Source of the DNA: CAWEDP01 sp963807925
GTDB taxonomy: Bacteria; Acidobacteriota; Vicinamibacteria; Vicinamibacterales; CAVVIG01
NCBI GenBank assembly: GCA_963807925.1
Contig: CAWEDP010000002.1
Span: 2,914,001 to 2,978,000, forward strand
Reading direction: 5' to 3'
DNA length: 64,000 nt
Made by a program: the position numbers and the translations under genes. Positions 8,419 to 17,410 of this stretch are shown piece after piece. The notes under the pieces are model-generated. The model did no database searches and was not told the origin of the DNA. It saw only the letters and a program-made list of their open reading frames with translations. Position 1 is the first letter of the stretch; each line of letters starts with the position of its first letter.

Positions 8419-9120
8419 CTACGGCTCGACAGTCGCCTTCTTGACGTAGTCCAGCTTGGGATATTCCTTCGCCAGGTAGGCGTTCCCTTCGTTGGTGATT
8501 CGCCCCTGATCGGGAACGTTCTGGCGGCCGTAGCCTCCGTACAGCTTGTCGACGACGTCCATGCCCTGAACGACCTGGCCGAAGGGGGCGAAGCCCTGGG
8601 AATCGAGGAAGTCGTTGTCGACGAAGTTGATGAACACCTGCGTCGAGCGCGAATTGGGCGCCGCCGCTTTTGCGAAGGTCACGTAGGCGCGCTTGTTGCC
8701 CTGCTTGGGCGGATCGTCCTTGATGTTGGCGTTCGACCAGACCTTCTGGACACTGGGATCGCCGTTCATGCCGAACTGCGCCATGAACCCGTCGAGGACG
8801 CGGAAGAACCGGCCGTCGTCATAGAAGCCGTTCTTCACCAGGTTGTAGAAGCGATCGGCGCCGATCGGCGCCCAGTCGCGGTGCACCTCGATGACGAACA
8901 TCCCCTTGCTCGTGTCGAACCGCGCCTTGTAGGTGTCGGGCGCCTTCTCGTTCAGCTGCGCCGGCGTCCGCAACTTCGCCCGGCTGGCGCTGGCGGGCGG
9001 GGCGGCGCCACCGGGCGCGGCCTTCCGGGCCCCGGTCGCCTTGGTCTGCGCACCCGCTCCGCCCGCCGTGATCGCCATCACCGTCACCGCCGTCACCATC
9101 GTCGCCATCGAACGGCTCAT
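8419..9120 (-). CDS. Secreted cyclophilin-type peptidyl-prolyl cis-trans isomerase
   Basis: This 233-residue cyclophilin has an N-terminal signal peptide (MVTAVTVMAITAGGAGA, cleaved near AQT), an Ala/Pro-rich linker, and a cyclophilin domain from ~60. Motifs seen are DWAPIGADRFYNLV, FFRVLDGFMAQFGMNGDP and STQVFINFVDN. The last segment ends in a plain charged tail. The normal catalytic Arg is present in FFRV. It likely assists folding in the periplasm. ATG 9120 has GGAGGA about 9 nt upstream. It ends 4 bp from the amidase stop (convergent) and lies downstream of the PhzF gene on the same strand. Confidence 0.9.
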   Translation of the reverse strand: MSRSMATMVTAVTVMAITAGGAGAQTKATGARKAAPGGAAPPASASRAKLRTPAQLNEKAPDTYKARFDTSKGMFVIEVHRDWAPIGADRFYNLVKNGFYDDGRFFRVLDGFMAQFGMNGDPSVQKVWSNANIKDDPPKQGNKRAYVTFAKAAAPNSRSTQVFINFVDNDFLDSQGFAPFGQVVQGMDVVDKLYGGYGRQNVPDQGRITNEGNAYLAKEYPKLDYVKKATVEP

Positions 9121-9201
9121 CTCGTCATCCTCCACGGAGCGCGGAGGCGTCGGCCCGGGCCTGCGCTCCTTCCGACCCACTACGAACGATCCAGGACCCA
9201 A

Positions 9202-10113
9202 TCAGACGTACAGAAAGCCGTCGCCAACCGACACCGACTCGCCGCCGACGCGGACGCGGACGATCTCACCCTGCTCCACGGCAATCGACATGTGCACGTG
9301 GCTGGGCCGTCCCATTTTGACGCCCTGCAGACTCCACATGGCGGCGGCCGCCGGTTCATCCACCAGGCCGTGGGCGACGAGGTAGCAGCCGAGGGGGCCA
9401 CTCGCCGCGCCGGTCGCCGCATCTTCGCCGATTCCCAACTCCGGCGCAAACATGCGGCTGTACGCGGTGGCGCCGTCGGCGCCGGGCTCGACCGAGAAGA
9501 AGAACAGGCACGTCGGACGGTGGTCGAGCGGCGCCACGAATGCGTCGTACGCCAGTCGATCGAGCGCGGCCTCGTCCACATCGCGGCGGGTGGCCATCGG
9601 CACGAGCAGGCAGGGAATGCCGCACGAGACGATTTGGATCGGCGTTTGCGCGCTCACCGATTCCTCGCTCACGCCCAGCATCGCGGCAGCGCCCGGGATA
9701 TCGTCGATGGCGCCGCCGAAGGCCGGCCTGAGCTGCGTCATCCAGACGAACGCGAGCTCGTCGCCGCTCCACGTGAGCGCGACCGGGATCGGCCCGACGT
9801 TCAGCCCAAAGACGAAGCGCTCCTTGGAGGGCGCAATCGCGCCCGCCCGTGCGAGCGCGAAGGTCGATCCGATGGTTGGATGTCCGGCCATCGGCATCTC
9901 GCGGCCGGGCGTGAAGATGCGCATGCGCACGTCGGTGTCGGGCCGCTCGGGCGGCAGCACGAAGGTCGTCTCCGCGAAATTCATCTCCTGGGCTATCGCC
10001 TGCATCTGCCGATCGCTCAGGCCGCGCGCATCGGGGAGGACGGCGAGCTGATTGCCGCCGAACAGGCGATCGGTGAAGACGTCCATGTGAAGATACCGGT
10101 ATGATCGGCGCAT
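9202..10113 (-). CDS. PhzF family isomerase-like protein
   Basis: This 303-residue PhzF/YddE-family protein has two pseudo-symmetric diaminopimelate-epimerase-like halves. The start MRRSYRYLHMDVFTDRLFGGNQLAV is typical, with the conserved Glu in NFAETTF, GHPTIGST in the first half and GEDAATGAASGPLG in the second. PhzF itself isomerises a chorismate-derived intermediate in phenazine synthesis, but no other phz genes are here, so the substrate is unknown. The ATG at 10113 shares the tetranucleotide CATG with the divergent cyclophilin start at 10112. An internal ATG (10086, MDVFTDR) is an alternative start. No Shine-Dalgarno site is obvious for either. Confidence 0.88.
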   Translation of the reverse strand: MRRSYRYLHMDVFTDRLFGGNQLAVLPDARGLSDRQMQAIAQEMNFAETTFVLPPERPDTDVRMRIFTPGREMPMAGHPTIGSTFALARAGAIAPSKERFVFGLNVGPIPVALTWSGDELAFVWMTQLRPAFGGAIDDIPGAAAMLGVSEESVSAQTPIQIVSCGIPCLLVPMATRRDVDEAALDRLAYDAFVAPLDHRPTCLFFFSVEPGADGATAYSRMFAPELGIGEDAATGAASGPLGCYLVAHGLVDEPAAAAMWSLQGVKMGRPSHVHMSIAVEQGEIVRVRVGGESVSVGDGFLYV

Positions 10114-10114
10114 G
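10100..10114 (+). promoter_or_regulatory. Candidate leaderless promoter (-10 TATGAT) for the cyclophilin gene
   Basis: TATGAT at 10100-10105 matches the -10 consensus at five of six bases and lies exactly 6 nt before ATG 10112, where transcription would begin at or next to the A of the start codon. No Shine-Dalgarno sequence is present. No convincing -35 is seen. Confidence 0.4.
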
Positions 10115-10627
10115 CTATACGCGCATTTTACGACGAGCGAGGGCGACTTCACGGCGCGTCTGTACGACGAGCAGGCGCCGAAGACCGTCGCCAACTTCAC
10201 CGGGCTGGCGGAAGGATCGAAGGAGTGGACCGATCCCCGCACGGGCCTGAAGACGCACGCGCGCTACTACGACGGCACCATCTTCCACCGCGTGATCGAA
10301 GCGTTCATGATTCAGGGGGGCGACCCCCTCGGGCAGGGCACCGGTGGGCCGGGGTACACCTTCGGCGACGAGTTCGCGCCGGGGCTGCGGCACGACCGGG
10401 CCGGACTCCTGTCGATGGCCAATCGCGGCCCGAACACCAACGGCGGACAGTTCTTCATCACGCTGGTGCCGACGCCGTGGCTGGACAACAAGCACACAAT
10501 CTTCGGCGAAGTGGTCGAGGGCCTGGATGTCGTGCAGAAGATCGGCCGGACGCCGACGAGCAAGCCGGGCGACCGGCCGTCCACGCCGATCACGGTGCGG
10601 TCGGTGACCATCGAGCGAAAACCGTAG
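10112..10627 (+). CDS. Cytoplasmic cyclophilin-type peptidyl-prolyl cis-trans isomerase
   Basis: This 171-residue cyclophilin has no signal peptide and is close to the size of bacterial PpiB. Catalytic and binding blocks are present: IFHRVIEAFMIQGGDP (Arg of the active site), GPNTNGGQFFITL, and the HTIFGEVVEG segment. It would catalyse proline isomerisation of cytoplasmic proteins. Its start codon overlaps that of the divergent PhzF gene within CATG, and a -10-like TATGAT sits 6 nt upstream, suggesting a leaderless transcript. It is distinct from the secreted cyclophilin at 8.4-9.1 kb, which has a longer N terminus and different core loops. Confidence 0.93.
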   Translation: MLYAHFTTSEGDFTARLYDEQAPKTVANFTGLAEGSKEWTDPRTGLKTHARYYDGTIFHRVIEAFMIQGGDPLGQGTGGPGYTFGDEFAPGLRHDRAGLLSMANRGPNTNGGQFFITLVPTPWLDNKHTIFGEVVEGLDVVQKIGRTPTSKPGDRPSTPITVRSVTIERKP

Positions 10628-10639
10628 CTCGACACGCGG

Positions 10640-11320
10640 CTACGGGCGTAGCGCGGCGGCGTCCCCGCCGTGTCGCCGCAGCAGCGCCGCGGCCTCGCGG
10701 TGGCCGCGGCTTTCCGCGAGGGCGAGCGGCGTCTGGCCCTCGTCATTCGCGGCGCGGACATCGGCCCCTTGCGCGATCAGCGACTTGATGCCGTCGAGAT
10801 TATTGGCGGCGGCGGCCAGATGCAGCGGACGCCACCCGCCGGCCGCCGCGGCATTCACCCCGGCGCCGCGGCCGATGAGGAGACCCGCAACGAGCTGCTG
10901 GTTGGCTGCGAGCGCGGCGTGCAGCGGCGTGTTCGCGTTCGGATTCCTCGACACGGCGGCGACCTCCGCGCCGCGCGCGAGCAGCAGTTCCGCCACCGTG
11001 GCGTGGCCGAAGAACGACGCCAGGTGCAGCGGCGTCCACCCGTCCGCGCTGTACGCGTTGACGGCCTCGCCGTCGGCCACCAGACGGTCCACGCGGTCGA
11101 ATTCGCCGGCGGCGCATGCCTCGGCGAGCGTCAGCGACGCGCCTCGGGCGACGAGCAGATTCGCAATTTCCTTTCGGCCGTTGTAGACAGCGGTTAGGAT
11201 CGCGCTGAGACCGGTGCCGTCGCGCGCGTCGACGAGCGCTGGATGGGCCGTGACGAGCGTCTTGACGCGCTCGAAGTCCCCGGCCTTGATTGCCTCGAAC
11301 CATTCCTGTTCGGTAGACAT
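10640..11320 (-). CDS. Ankyrin repeat protein
   Basis: This 226-residue soluble protein consists almost entirely of ankyrin repeats, about six. Clear repeat cores are GWTPLHLASFFGHATVAELLLARGA, NTPLHAALAANQQLVAGLLIGRGA, GWRPLHLAAAANNLDGIKSLIAQGA and GQTPLALAESRGHREAAALLRRHG in shortened view. There is no signal peptide or membrane segment, so it is a cytoplasmic protein-protein interaction scaffold; the partner is unknown. The start ATG 11320 (MSTEQEWFEAI) overlaps the divergent TonB-receptor start within CATGATG. The longer frame upstream is antisense to that receptor and is rejected. Confidence 0.88.
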   Translation of the reverse strand: MSTEQEWFEAIKAGDFERVKTLVTAHPALVDARDGTGLSAILTAVYNGRKEIANLLVARGASLTLAEACAAGEFDRVDRLVADGEAVNAYSADGWTPLHLASFFGHATVAELLLARGAEVAAVSRNPNANTPLHAALAANQQLVAGLLIGRGAGVNAAAAGGWRPLHLAAAANNLDGIKSLIAQGADVRAANDEGQTPLALAESRGHREAAALLRRHGGDAAALRP

Positions 11321-13736
11321 GATGCGTGGACTCTTCCTGTTCGTCGCGGCCGCGTTGGGGCTGGCCGCCGGGTCGGCGTCTGCACAGGAGGCGCCGGACC
11401 GCCCCGTGCTCGGTTCGACCTTGACGGCGCCGATTCTCGCCGATCTGCCGTCCGGGTCAAGCGTGTACTCGATGCTCGACGCCGCGATCGCCGAAGTCAT
11501 CGCCGACCGCGCCGACACCGGTGGCCTGTACGCCGGCGAAGCGGCGCGCGTCGGCAGCCACGGCAGCTCGTGGACCCAGACGCTGTTCCGCGTGGGCGAC
11601 GCCGACATCACGAACCCGGATCGCGGCGGCACGCCGCTGCTGATGCCCGGGGTGAACCTCTGGGAGCGCGTGGAGGTCACCACCGGCCTGCTGCCGGTCG
11701 AGGTCAACTCCGCCGGTGTGGCCGTGACCCTGGTGCCGCGGCGTCCGTCCGCTGTCTGGACGCGCACCGTCGAGGCCACGGGCGCGGCGGCCCCGCTGCT
11801 CGCCGGCCAGACCGTCGTCGGCGCGCCGGCGCTGGCGACGCAGCACGCGTGGCTGGACGGGCACGTCCTAATGAGCGGTCCGCTGCAGCCAGGCCGGCTC
11901 GGCATCGTCTTCGCCGGCGGATTCACGGCGTCGAGTCGGTTCGAGCGCATCGACACCACCAACACCATCGATTCGAACGTCGCCTCGGCGTTCACCCACC
12001 TGGTCTTCACGCCGAACCGGAGCGACGAAGTCCGGCTGCTCGGCTGGCTCGAGCATTCGGGCACCCCGTACGCGAACCGCGTCGCGTTCGCACAGCCGGC
12101 GGCCAGCGAGACCTCTGATGCCGTGCACGGCCAGATTGCCTGGGATCACAAGTCGCCCGGAGGCGCGACGTGGACGCTGTTCGGCTCCGGCGCCCGCCGC
12201 GGGCACAGCAACGACCTCGCCCCCTCGGCGGGCATCGTCGTGGACCGGTTGACCGACGGACCGGTGCCGGAACTCCTCAATCCGCGCGACGGCTCGGATA
12301 CGACCTGGGGCCTGGGCGCGCGCGTGTCGTCGGCGCCGATGAGGGCGTCCGGCACCGCCAACCTGCTTCGCGGCGGCGTCTCGTTGAGCGGCGCGGGCGT
12401 CACCGCCGGATCGGGCTTCACGGGGCGGATCGGGGAGCTGGTCGGCGGGCTGCCGGCGCGCGTCTGGGACTACACGAGTCCCGCGACCGCGTCGCACTGG
12501 GCGGACACGGTGCTGGCCCTGTACGCGACCGACACGATCACGCCTCACCCGCGCGTGAGCCTCGAAGCGGGGCTCCGGTTCGAGGCGCTGCGAGCGTCGG
12601 CAGACGGAAGCGCCAGCAGCGTCAGCTGGAACAACTGGTTGCCGCGCGGCAATCTGCGCTACGAGATCATCGACTTCGCGCGGATCGCGGCGATCGCCGG
12701 GTTCGCGCGCTACGGGGAGCGGCTCCCGCTGAACGATCTTGCGTACGGCGATCCGCTGTCGCCCTCGGCGCAGGTGTTCAGATGGGACACCGCTCCGGCC
12801 AACCCGCGCCTGTCCGACCTGGGACCGCTGGTCGCGCGCGTCGGCCCCGGGACAGGCGGAAACAGCGGGTTCGTCTCGATCGACCCGAACCTCGCGCGTC
12901 CGTACACGGACGAGTTCGTCGCCGGCTTCGAATCGCGTCCGGGCGATGCGTCGATCATCCGTCTCGTGACGGTCGCACGACGCGAGAAGCAGTTGCTGGG
13001 CGTGACCAACGTCGGCGTGCCGGAGTCGATGTACATTGCCGGCACGATCACCGACACGGGCGATGCCGGCGGCGAGAGCAAGCTGCTTCCCGTCTACAAC
13101 CGGCCGCCATCGACCTTCGGCCTCGACCGCTACGTCCTGAGCAACCCGCCCGACGACGAGTCGACCTTCGTCGGCGTGGACCTGACGCTCCAGGCGGATC
13201 TCAAGCGGCTGTGGCTGATGGCGGGCGCCACGGCGGGCCGCTCGGAAGGCCTGGCCGCAAATGTGGGCTACCTGCCGCTCGAGAACGATCCAGGCGTGCT
13301 CGGCGACGTCTTCATCGATCCGAATTCACGGACGTTCGCGCAGGGGAGGGTGTTCACCGAGCGCGGGTACACCATCAAGACCGCAGGCGTCCTCCGCCTG
13401 CCGTGGGACGTCAAGGTCGGCTACGCCGCCCGGTACCAGGACGGCCAGATGTTCTCGCGGCTCGTCGTCGTGCCGGGACTCAATCAGGGCGCGGAAGCCA
13501 TCAGGACCTTCCGCAACGGCGGATGGCGGTTCACCTACAACGCGACACTCGACGTGCGGCTGCAGAAGAGCGTCACGGCGGGCAACCAGCGGGTGGTCTT
13601 CGTTCTGGACGCCTATAACCTCCTGAACATGGGCCTGGAGACCGAAGAGCTGACGCTGGCGGGGCCGAACTCGAGGGTCACGACGGCCGTGCAGCCGCCG
13701 CGGACGATCCATCTGGGGCTGCGTATTCCCTTCTAG
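11319..13736 (+). CDS. TonB-dependent receptor-like outer membrane protein
   Basis: This 805-residue protein starts with a signal peptide (MMRGLFLFVAAALGLAAGSASA, then QEA). The following ~150 residues look like a plug domain (SMLDAAIAEV, RVGSHGSSWTQTLFRVGDADITNP). The rest is beta-barrel-like with alternating aromatic/hydrophobic strands. The C terminus is HLGLRIPF, ending in Phe as expected for BAM-dependent outer membrane barrels. The lack of an N-terminal carboxypeptidase-regulatory domain and of a clear TonB box makes the substrate unpredictable. ATG 11319 or 11322 may be used; the former overlaps the ankyrin gene start. The 3' end overlaps the convergent GT87 gene by 59 bp. Confidence 0.8.
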   Translation: MMRGLFLFVAAALGLAAGSASAQEAPDRPVLGSTLTAPILADLPSGSSVYSMLDAAIAEVIADRADTGGLYAGEAARVGSHGSSWTQTLFRVGDADITNPDRGGTPLLMPGVNLWERVEVTTGLLPVEVNSAGVAVTLVPRRPSAVWTRTVEATGAAAPLLAGQTVVGAPALATQHAWLDGHVLMSGPLQPGRLGIVFAGGFTASSRFERIDTTNTIDSNVASAFTHLVFTPNRSDEVRLLGWLEHSGTPYANRVAFAQPAASETSDAVHGQIAWDHKSPGGATWTLFGSGARRGHSNDLAPSAGIVVDRLTDGPVPELLNPRDGSDTTWGLGARVSSAPMRASGTANLLRGGVSLSGAGVTAGSGFTGRIGELVGGLPARVWDYTSPATASHWADTVLALYATDTITPHPRVSLEAGLRFEALRASADGSASSVSWNNWLPRGNLRYEIIDFARIAAIAGFARYGERLPLNDLAYGDPLSPSAQVFRWDTAPANPRLSDLGPLVARVGPGTGGNSGFVSIDPNLARPYTDEFVAGFESRPGDASIIRLVTVARREKQLLGVTNVGVPESMYIAGTITDTGDAGGESKLLPVYNRPPSTFGLDRYVLSNPPDDESTFVGVDLTLQADLKRLWLMAGATAGRSEGLAANVGYLPLENDPGVLGDVFIDPNSRTFAQGRVFTERGYTIKTAGVLRLPWDVKVGYAARYQDGQMFSRLVVVPGLNQGAEAIRTFRNGGWRFTYNATLDVRLQKSVTAGNQRVVFVLDAYNLLNMGLETEELTLAGPNSRVTTAVQPPRTIHLGLRIPF

Positions 13737-15063
13737 CCAGCGCCGGCGCGCCCAGCGCCGGCCACATCGTCGCCAGGGTGACGACGACCGACGGCCACAG
13801 AAAGACGCCGAGGGCCTTCGCCCAGTCGACCCCGTCGGGTCCGAAGACGCGTCCCGCTTCGGACGCAAACACGGTCACGATCGAGAACGCGATCAGCGCC
13901 GCCTTCACGCGACGGTGCGTCCGCTCGGGGTGCGTCGCATCGCTCAGCACGGCGCCGGCCGCCGCCAGCGTGAGCACGAAGCTCACGTAGTGGTGCACCC
14001 ACGTCCGCTCGGAGAACCACAGCATGAACGCGGCCACCGCCGCGAGCTCGAACAGGTAGCGCTGGCTCCGGAGGGTCGGCAGCGGGTGCCGCGTCCAGAA
14101 GAGGCCGACCGCGGCCACGCCAATCATCACCGCCCGCACGACCTGGTACACCATGTGATTGCTGAGCGCGACCACGTTCATGTAGTGCGGCTCGACGCCG
14201 AGGGTTCCGTTGGTCTCGAACGCCGGATTGGCGCTGAGGAGCCGCAGCGCAAAGCTGCCGAACGACTGGCTGGTGGCGTACACCACCTTCCCGCCGGCCA
14301 CGTACGGCGTGATCATGATGTGCGCCCACTGCCCGAGCCAGCGGATGTTCTGATCCCATCCGAACACCATGGCCGGAACGAGGAGCAGCCAGATCGCCAC
14401 GCTCGCGGCCGCGGCGACCGATATCACCCAGCGCCGCTTCCACAGGAAGTACGCGGCGAAGATCACCGGCGTCACCTTCACGGAAATCGCAAGGCCGATG
14501 AGCAGGCCGGCGGCCGCGTCTCCCCAACGCGTCTCCTGCTGCGCCGCGTACAGCCCGGCGACGAGCGGCAATAACGCGAGCAGGTTCATCTGGCCCTCCT
14601 GCATGTCGATGACCACCGGCAGCCACCAGCACGCGACGATGAGGGCCAGCGCGCTGGGCGTCAGACGCGCGCCGGACCGGCGAACCAGGCCAATCGACAG
14701 CGCCAGCACGAGGCAGGCCAGAGGCAGCTTCACGCAGACCCAGACGAACATCGCCATCGGCCGCGACAGCGCCGTGAACGGCGCCAGCACGAGCAGCGTC
14801 AGCGGCGCCGTCGGGAGCAGATCGTTCACGTAGTCGGCCCGATCGTGGAGGAAGCGCGGCGTCATCAGCATCCAGCGGTCGAAGTCGTTGATGTGGCCGC
14901 CGAGCGGATCGGCGAGCTTGACGCTGACACGGTAGTGCTGGTGGGCGGCGATGCCGATCGTGGCGAGGATCGCCGCGAGCGCCACCCAGAGGACGATCCG
15001 CCGTGTGCCAGCGCGCACGGCGGTCGCGTCCGAGGTCAGAGGAACGTGTCCTTCGAGAGACAA
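13678..15063 (-). CDS. GT87-family (DUF2029) polytopic glycosyltransferase-like protein
   Basis: This 461-residue integral membrane protein has around ten hydrophobic helices. The family pattern of GT87/PimE-type alpha-mannosyltransferases is visible: a first helix, then an external loop with DFDRWMLMTPRFL, WWLPVVIDMQEGQMN, and GLAISVKVTPVIFAAYFLWKRRW. Such enzymes use polyprenyl-phosphate sugars on the outer face of the membrane. The start is TTG 15063, preceded by GGAAG. Its 3' end overlaps the TonB-receptor gene tail to tail. The acceptor is unknown; the FkbM methyltransferase gene 67 bp upstream on the same strand suggests a joint role in glycan synthesis. Confidence 0.8.
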   Translation of the reverse strand: MSLEGHVPLTSDATAVRAGTRRIVLWVALAAILATIGIAAHQHYRVSVKLADPLGGHINDFDRWMLMTPRFLHDRADYVNDLLPTAPLTLLVLAPFTALSRPMAMFVWVCVKLPLACLVLALSIGLVRRSGARLTPSALALIVACWWLPVVIDMQEGQMNLLALLPLVAGLYAAQQETRWGDAAAGLLIGLAISVKVTPVIFAAYFLWKRRWVISVAAAASVAIWLLLVPAMVFGWDQNIRWLGQWAHIMITPYVAGGKVVYATSQSFGSFALRLLSANPAFETNGTLGVEPHYMNVVALSNHMVYQVVRAVMIGVAAVGLFWTRHPLPTLRSQRYLFELAAVAAFMLWFSERTWVHHYVSFVLTLAAAGAVLSDATHPERTHRRVKAALIAFSIVTVFASEAGRVFGPDGVDWAKALGVFLWPSVVVTLATMWPALGAPALARREYAAPDGSSAAAARPS

Positions 15064-15129
15064 GCCAGCTTCCGCTAGTGTAGCAGCGCAGAGGGTCCGA
15101 GACCATTCGCAGGCGGCGCCGATCCGCCG

Positions 15130-15954
15130 TCAGCCCGAGAGACGCTCGCGCGGAATCGCGAACACGTCGAAGTGCGTCCACCGCCTCAGGTCGCCAGGCG
15201 CGAGCTCCTCGCCGCGATACTCGAGCTCACCCCACTTGAACAGCCGGTAGCCGAGCCGGCGCAGGTCCGCGTCGTACGCGTCCCGCTCGGATCCCGGGAG
15301 GTGCTTGTAGATCTCGGTCCTGATGTACGGCCGGCCGGCGGCGATCACTTCCGCGAGCGAGGCGACGACCGCGCGGTCGAACCCCTCGGTGTCGATCTTG
15401 ACGTACCGCACGCGCGGCAGCGCCTCCGGCGCGTGCGCCGCCAGGTAGCGCGCCAGGTTGCGCCCCTCGACGCGCAGTCGATGGAAATGACCGTGCGTCC
15501 AGCGAGGGATGCCTTCGTGAAAGCCGCCGTTGCAGTACCCCGCGTCCGAGTACTCGAACTGGTCCTGCCGGTCGGCCGGCATCGCCGCAAACATCAACGG
15601 CTCGATGCGCGCACGGCGGGGATTGAGTGTCGCGTTGACGGCCAGCACCTTGAACACGTACGGGTTCGGCTCGAGCGCGAAGACGCGGCCGCCCGGGCCG
15701 ACGGCCAGCCCGATCGGCAGCGCCGAGTCGCCGGTGTGCGCGCCGACGTCGATGGCGACGTCGCCCTCGCGGAGGAACGACCGCAGGGCGTCGACGCGAT
15801 CCTGCGTGATCGTCTTCCGCGTCTCGGAGGGATGCTGCCACTGCGCGAAGCGGACCTCGCCTTCCGACCTCAGCGTGAAGGTCTCGATGGTCCACCGATA
15901 CTCGCGCGGCGACGACGCGAGGCCCAGCGCGCGCGGCAGATCCCGGAGCTTCAC
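15130..15954 (-). CDS. FkbM family methyltransferase
   Basis: This 274-residue SAM-dependent methyltransferase has motif I VAIDVGAHTGDSALPIG near residues 66-82, the acidic loop FALEPNPYVF, and the FkbM signature YVKIDTEGFDRAVV. FkbM enzymes O-methylate sugars or polyketides. The start is GTG 15954. No signal peptide is seen. It lies just upstream of the GT87 gene on the same strand (67-bp gap), so methylation of a membrane-assembled glycan is a reasonable but unproven idea. Confidence 0.88.
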   Translation of the reverse strand: MKLRDLPRALGLASSPREYRWTIETFTLRSEGEVRFAQWQHPSETRKTITQDRVDALRSFLREGDVAIDVGAHTGDSALPIGLAVGPGGRVFALEPNPYVFKVLAVNATLNPRRARIEPLMFAAMPADRQDQFEYSDAGYCNGGFHEGIPRWTHGHFHRLRVEGRNLARYLAAHAPEALPRVRYVKIDTEGFDRAVVASLAEVIAAGRPYIRTEIYKHLPGSERDAYDADLRRLGYRLFKWGELEYRGEELAPGDLRRWTHFDVFAIPRERLSG

Positions 15955-16003
15955 GCCGGCAGGATTGCAGAATTGCGGGATGGCGGCAAGGCGCGCCTGC
16001 GCG

Positions 16004-17410
16004 TCAGGCGGACGGGCCGCCGGGGGCCGGCCCGGGCCGATCCCCTGCGTGACGCGCGATCAGCTTCCCGGAAGGCGACGGCCGGACCGACCCGCGCTCG
16101 TACGCCACGCGGCCGCGAAGGTAGGTGCGCGACACCACGCCCCGCAGGCGACGGCCGTCGTACGGCGTGAGCGGGTGCCGATGCTCGAGCGAACGAGGGT
16201 CGACCACGAACGAGGCTTCCGGATCCCAGACGACGAGGTCGGCGTCGTACCCAGGGGCAATCGCGCCTTTGCCCGGCAGCCCGGCGAGCCGCGCCGGCCC
16301 GCGGCACATCCACTCGGCGAGCTGCGACAGGGAACCGCCCCGATTCGACGCCTCCGTCCACGTGGCAGCCAGCGCGATCTGGAGCGACGACACGCCGCCC
16401 CACGCCCGCAGAAAATCGCCGGATTCCAGGCACTTCACCGCCGGCGGCGCCGGCGAGTGATCGGAGGCGACGAGCTGAATCGAACCGCGCAGCAGCGCGT
16501 CCCAGAGCCGCTCGCGGTTCTCGCGATCGCGGATCGGCGGCGCGCACTTGAACGCCGTCGCGCCCGGCGCGATGTCCTCGGCCGCGAAGGTCAGGTAGTG
16601 CGGGCACGTTTCGGCCGTGATCGGCACACCCTCGGCGCGCGCGCCGTCGATGAGGGCCACCGACTCGGCCGACGACAGATGGACGATGTGCGTGCGGGTG
16701 CGGTGCTCGCGGCTGAGGGCAATCAGCCTTGCGATGGCGTCGTGTTCGGCGCGGGCGGGGCGCGTCGCGACGTAGGTTCGGTAGTCCCGCGGATCGCGCC
16801 CGCGCGCGGCGTCAGCGGCCGCGTCGATCGCCTCCCTCGCCTCCGCGTGCGCGAGAAGCGGCACGCCGAGCCGGGCCAGGATAGGCATCGCGGCCCGAAG
16901 ATCCGATTCGCCAACCGGCGGGAACTCGTCCACGCCGGACGGCACGAGGAAGCACTTGAATCCGAGGACGCCCGCCCCCGACAGAGCAGCCAGGTGGCCG
17001 GCGTTCCCGGGCACGACGCCACCCCAGAACGCGACATCGACGGCGCACTTGCCGGCGGCGGCTCGACGCTTGTACTCGAGCGCCTCGATCGAGGTCGTCG
17101 CCGGAATGCTGTTGAGCGGCATGTCGACGATTGTCGTGACGCCGCCAGCCGCCGCCGCGCGGGTCGCCGTTTCGAAGCCTTCCCATGCGGCCCGCCCGGG
17201 CTCGTTGACGTGCACGTGCGTGTCCACCACGCCCGCCATGACGACGGCGTCACCGACATCGTCCACCGCATCGGACCGCAGGTCGTCGACGTCCGACACG
17301 CTGGTGATGATGCCGCGCTCGACGCGAATCGTCCCCGGACGGACCGCGTTGCCGCAGACGATGCGCCGGCTGCGCAGGGTCAGCGTCCGATCCTGGATCG
17401 ACCTCGTCAT
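16004..17410 (-). CDS. allB: Allantoinase (cyclic amidohydrolase)
   Basis: This 468-residue binuclear metal amidohydrolase of the allantoinase/dihydroorotase group would open the hydantoin ring of allantoin. Metal-binding blocks are complete: DTHVHVNEPGR, the carboxylated Lys in GFKCFLVPSGVDEFP, a His in LLAHAE, HIVHLSSAES, ETCPHYLTF and the Asp of ASDHSPAPP. The FLVPSGVDEFP loop favours allantoinase over dihydroorotase. ATG 17410 overlaps the stop of the upstream amidohydrolase gene as ATGA, implying translational coupling. No other purine-degradation genes are nearby, so the precise substrate could be another cyclic amide. Confidence 0.88.
   Translation of the reverse strand: MTRSIQDRTLTLRSRRIVCGNAVRPGTIRVERGIITSVSDVDDLRSDAVDDVGDAVVMAGVVDTHVHVNEPGRAAWEGFETATRAAAAGGVTTIVDMPLNSIPATTSIEALEYKRRAAAGKCAVDVAFWGGVVPGNAGHLAALSGAGVLGFKCFLVPSGVDEFPPVGESDLRAAMPILARLGVPLLAHAEAREAIDAAADAARGRDPRDYRTYVATRPARAEHDAIARLIALSREHRTRTHIVHLSSAESVALIDGARAEGVPITAETCPHYLTFAAEDIAPGATAFKCAPPIRDRENRERLWDALLRGSIQLVASDHSPAPPAVKCLESGDFLRAWGGVSSLQIALAATWTEASNRGGSLSQLAEWMCRGPARLAGLPGKGAIAPGYDADLVVWDPEASFVVDPRSLEHRHPLTPYDGRRLRGVVSRTYLRGRVAYERGSVRPSPSGKLIARHAGDRPGPAPGGPSA

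Noticed and set aside
9202..10113. Phenazine biosynthesis locus
   Set aside because: Only one PhzF-family gene is present; this family is widespread outside phenazine pathways.
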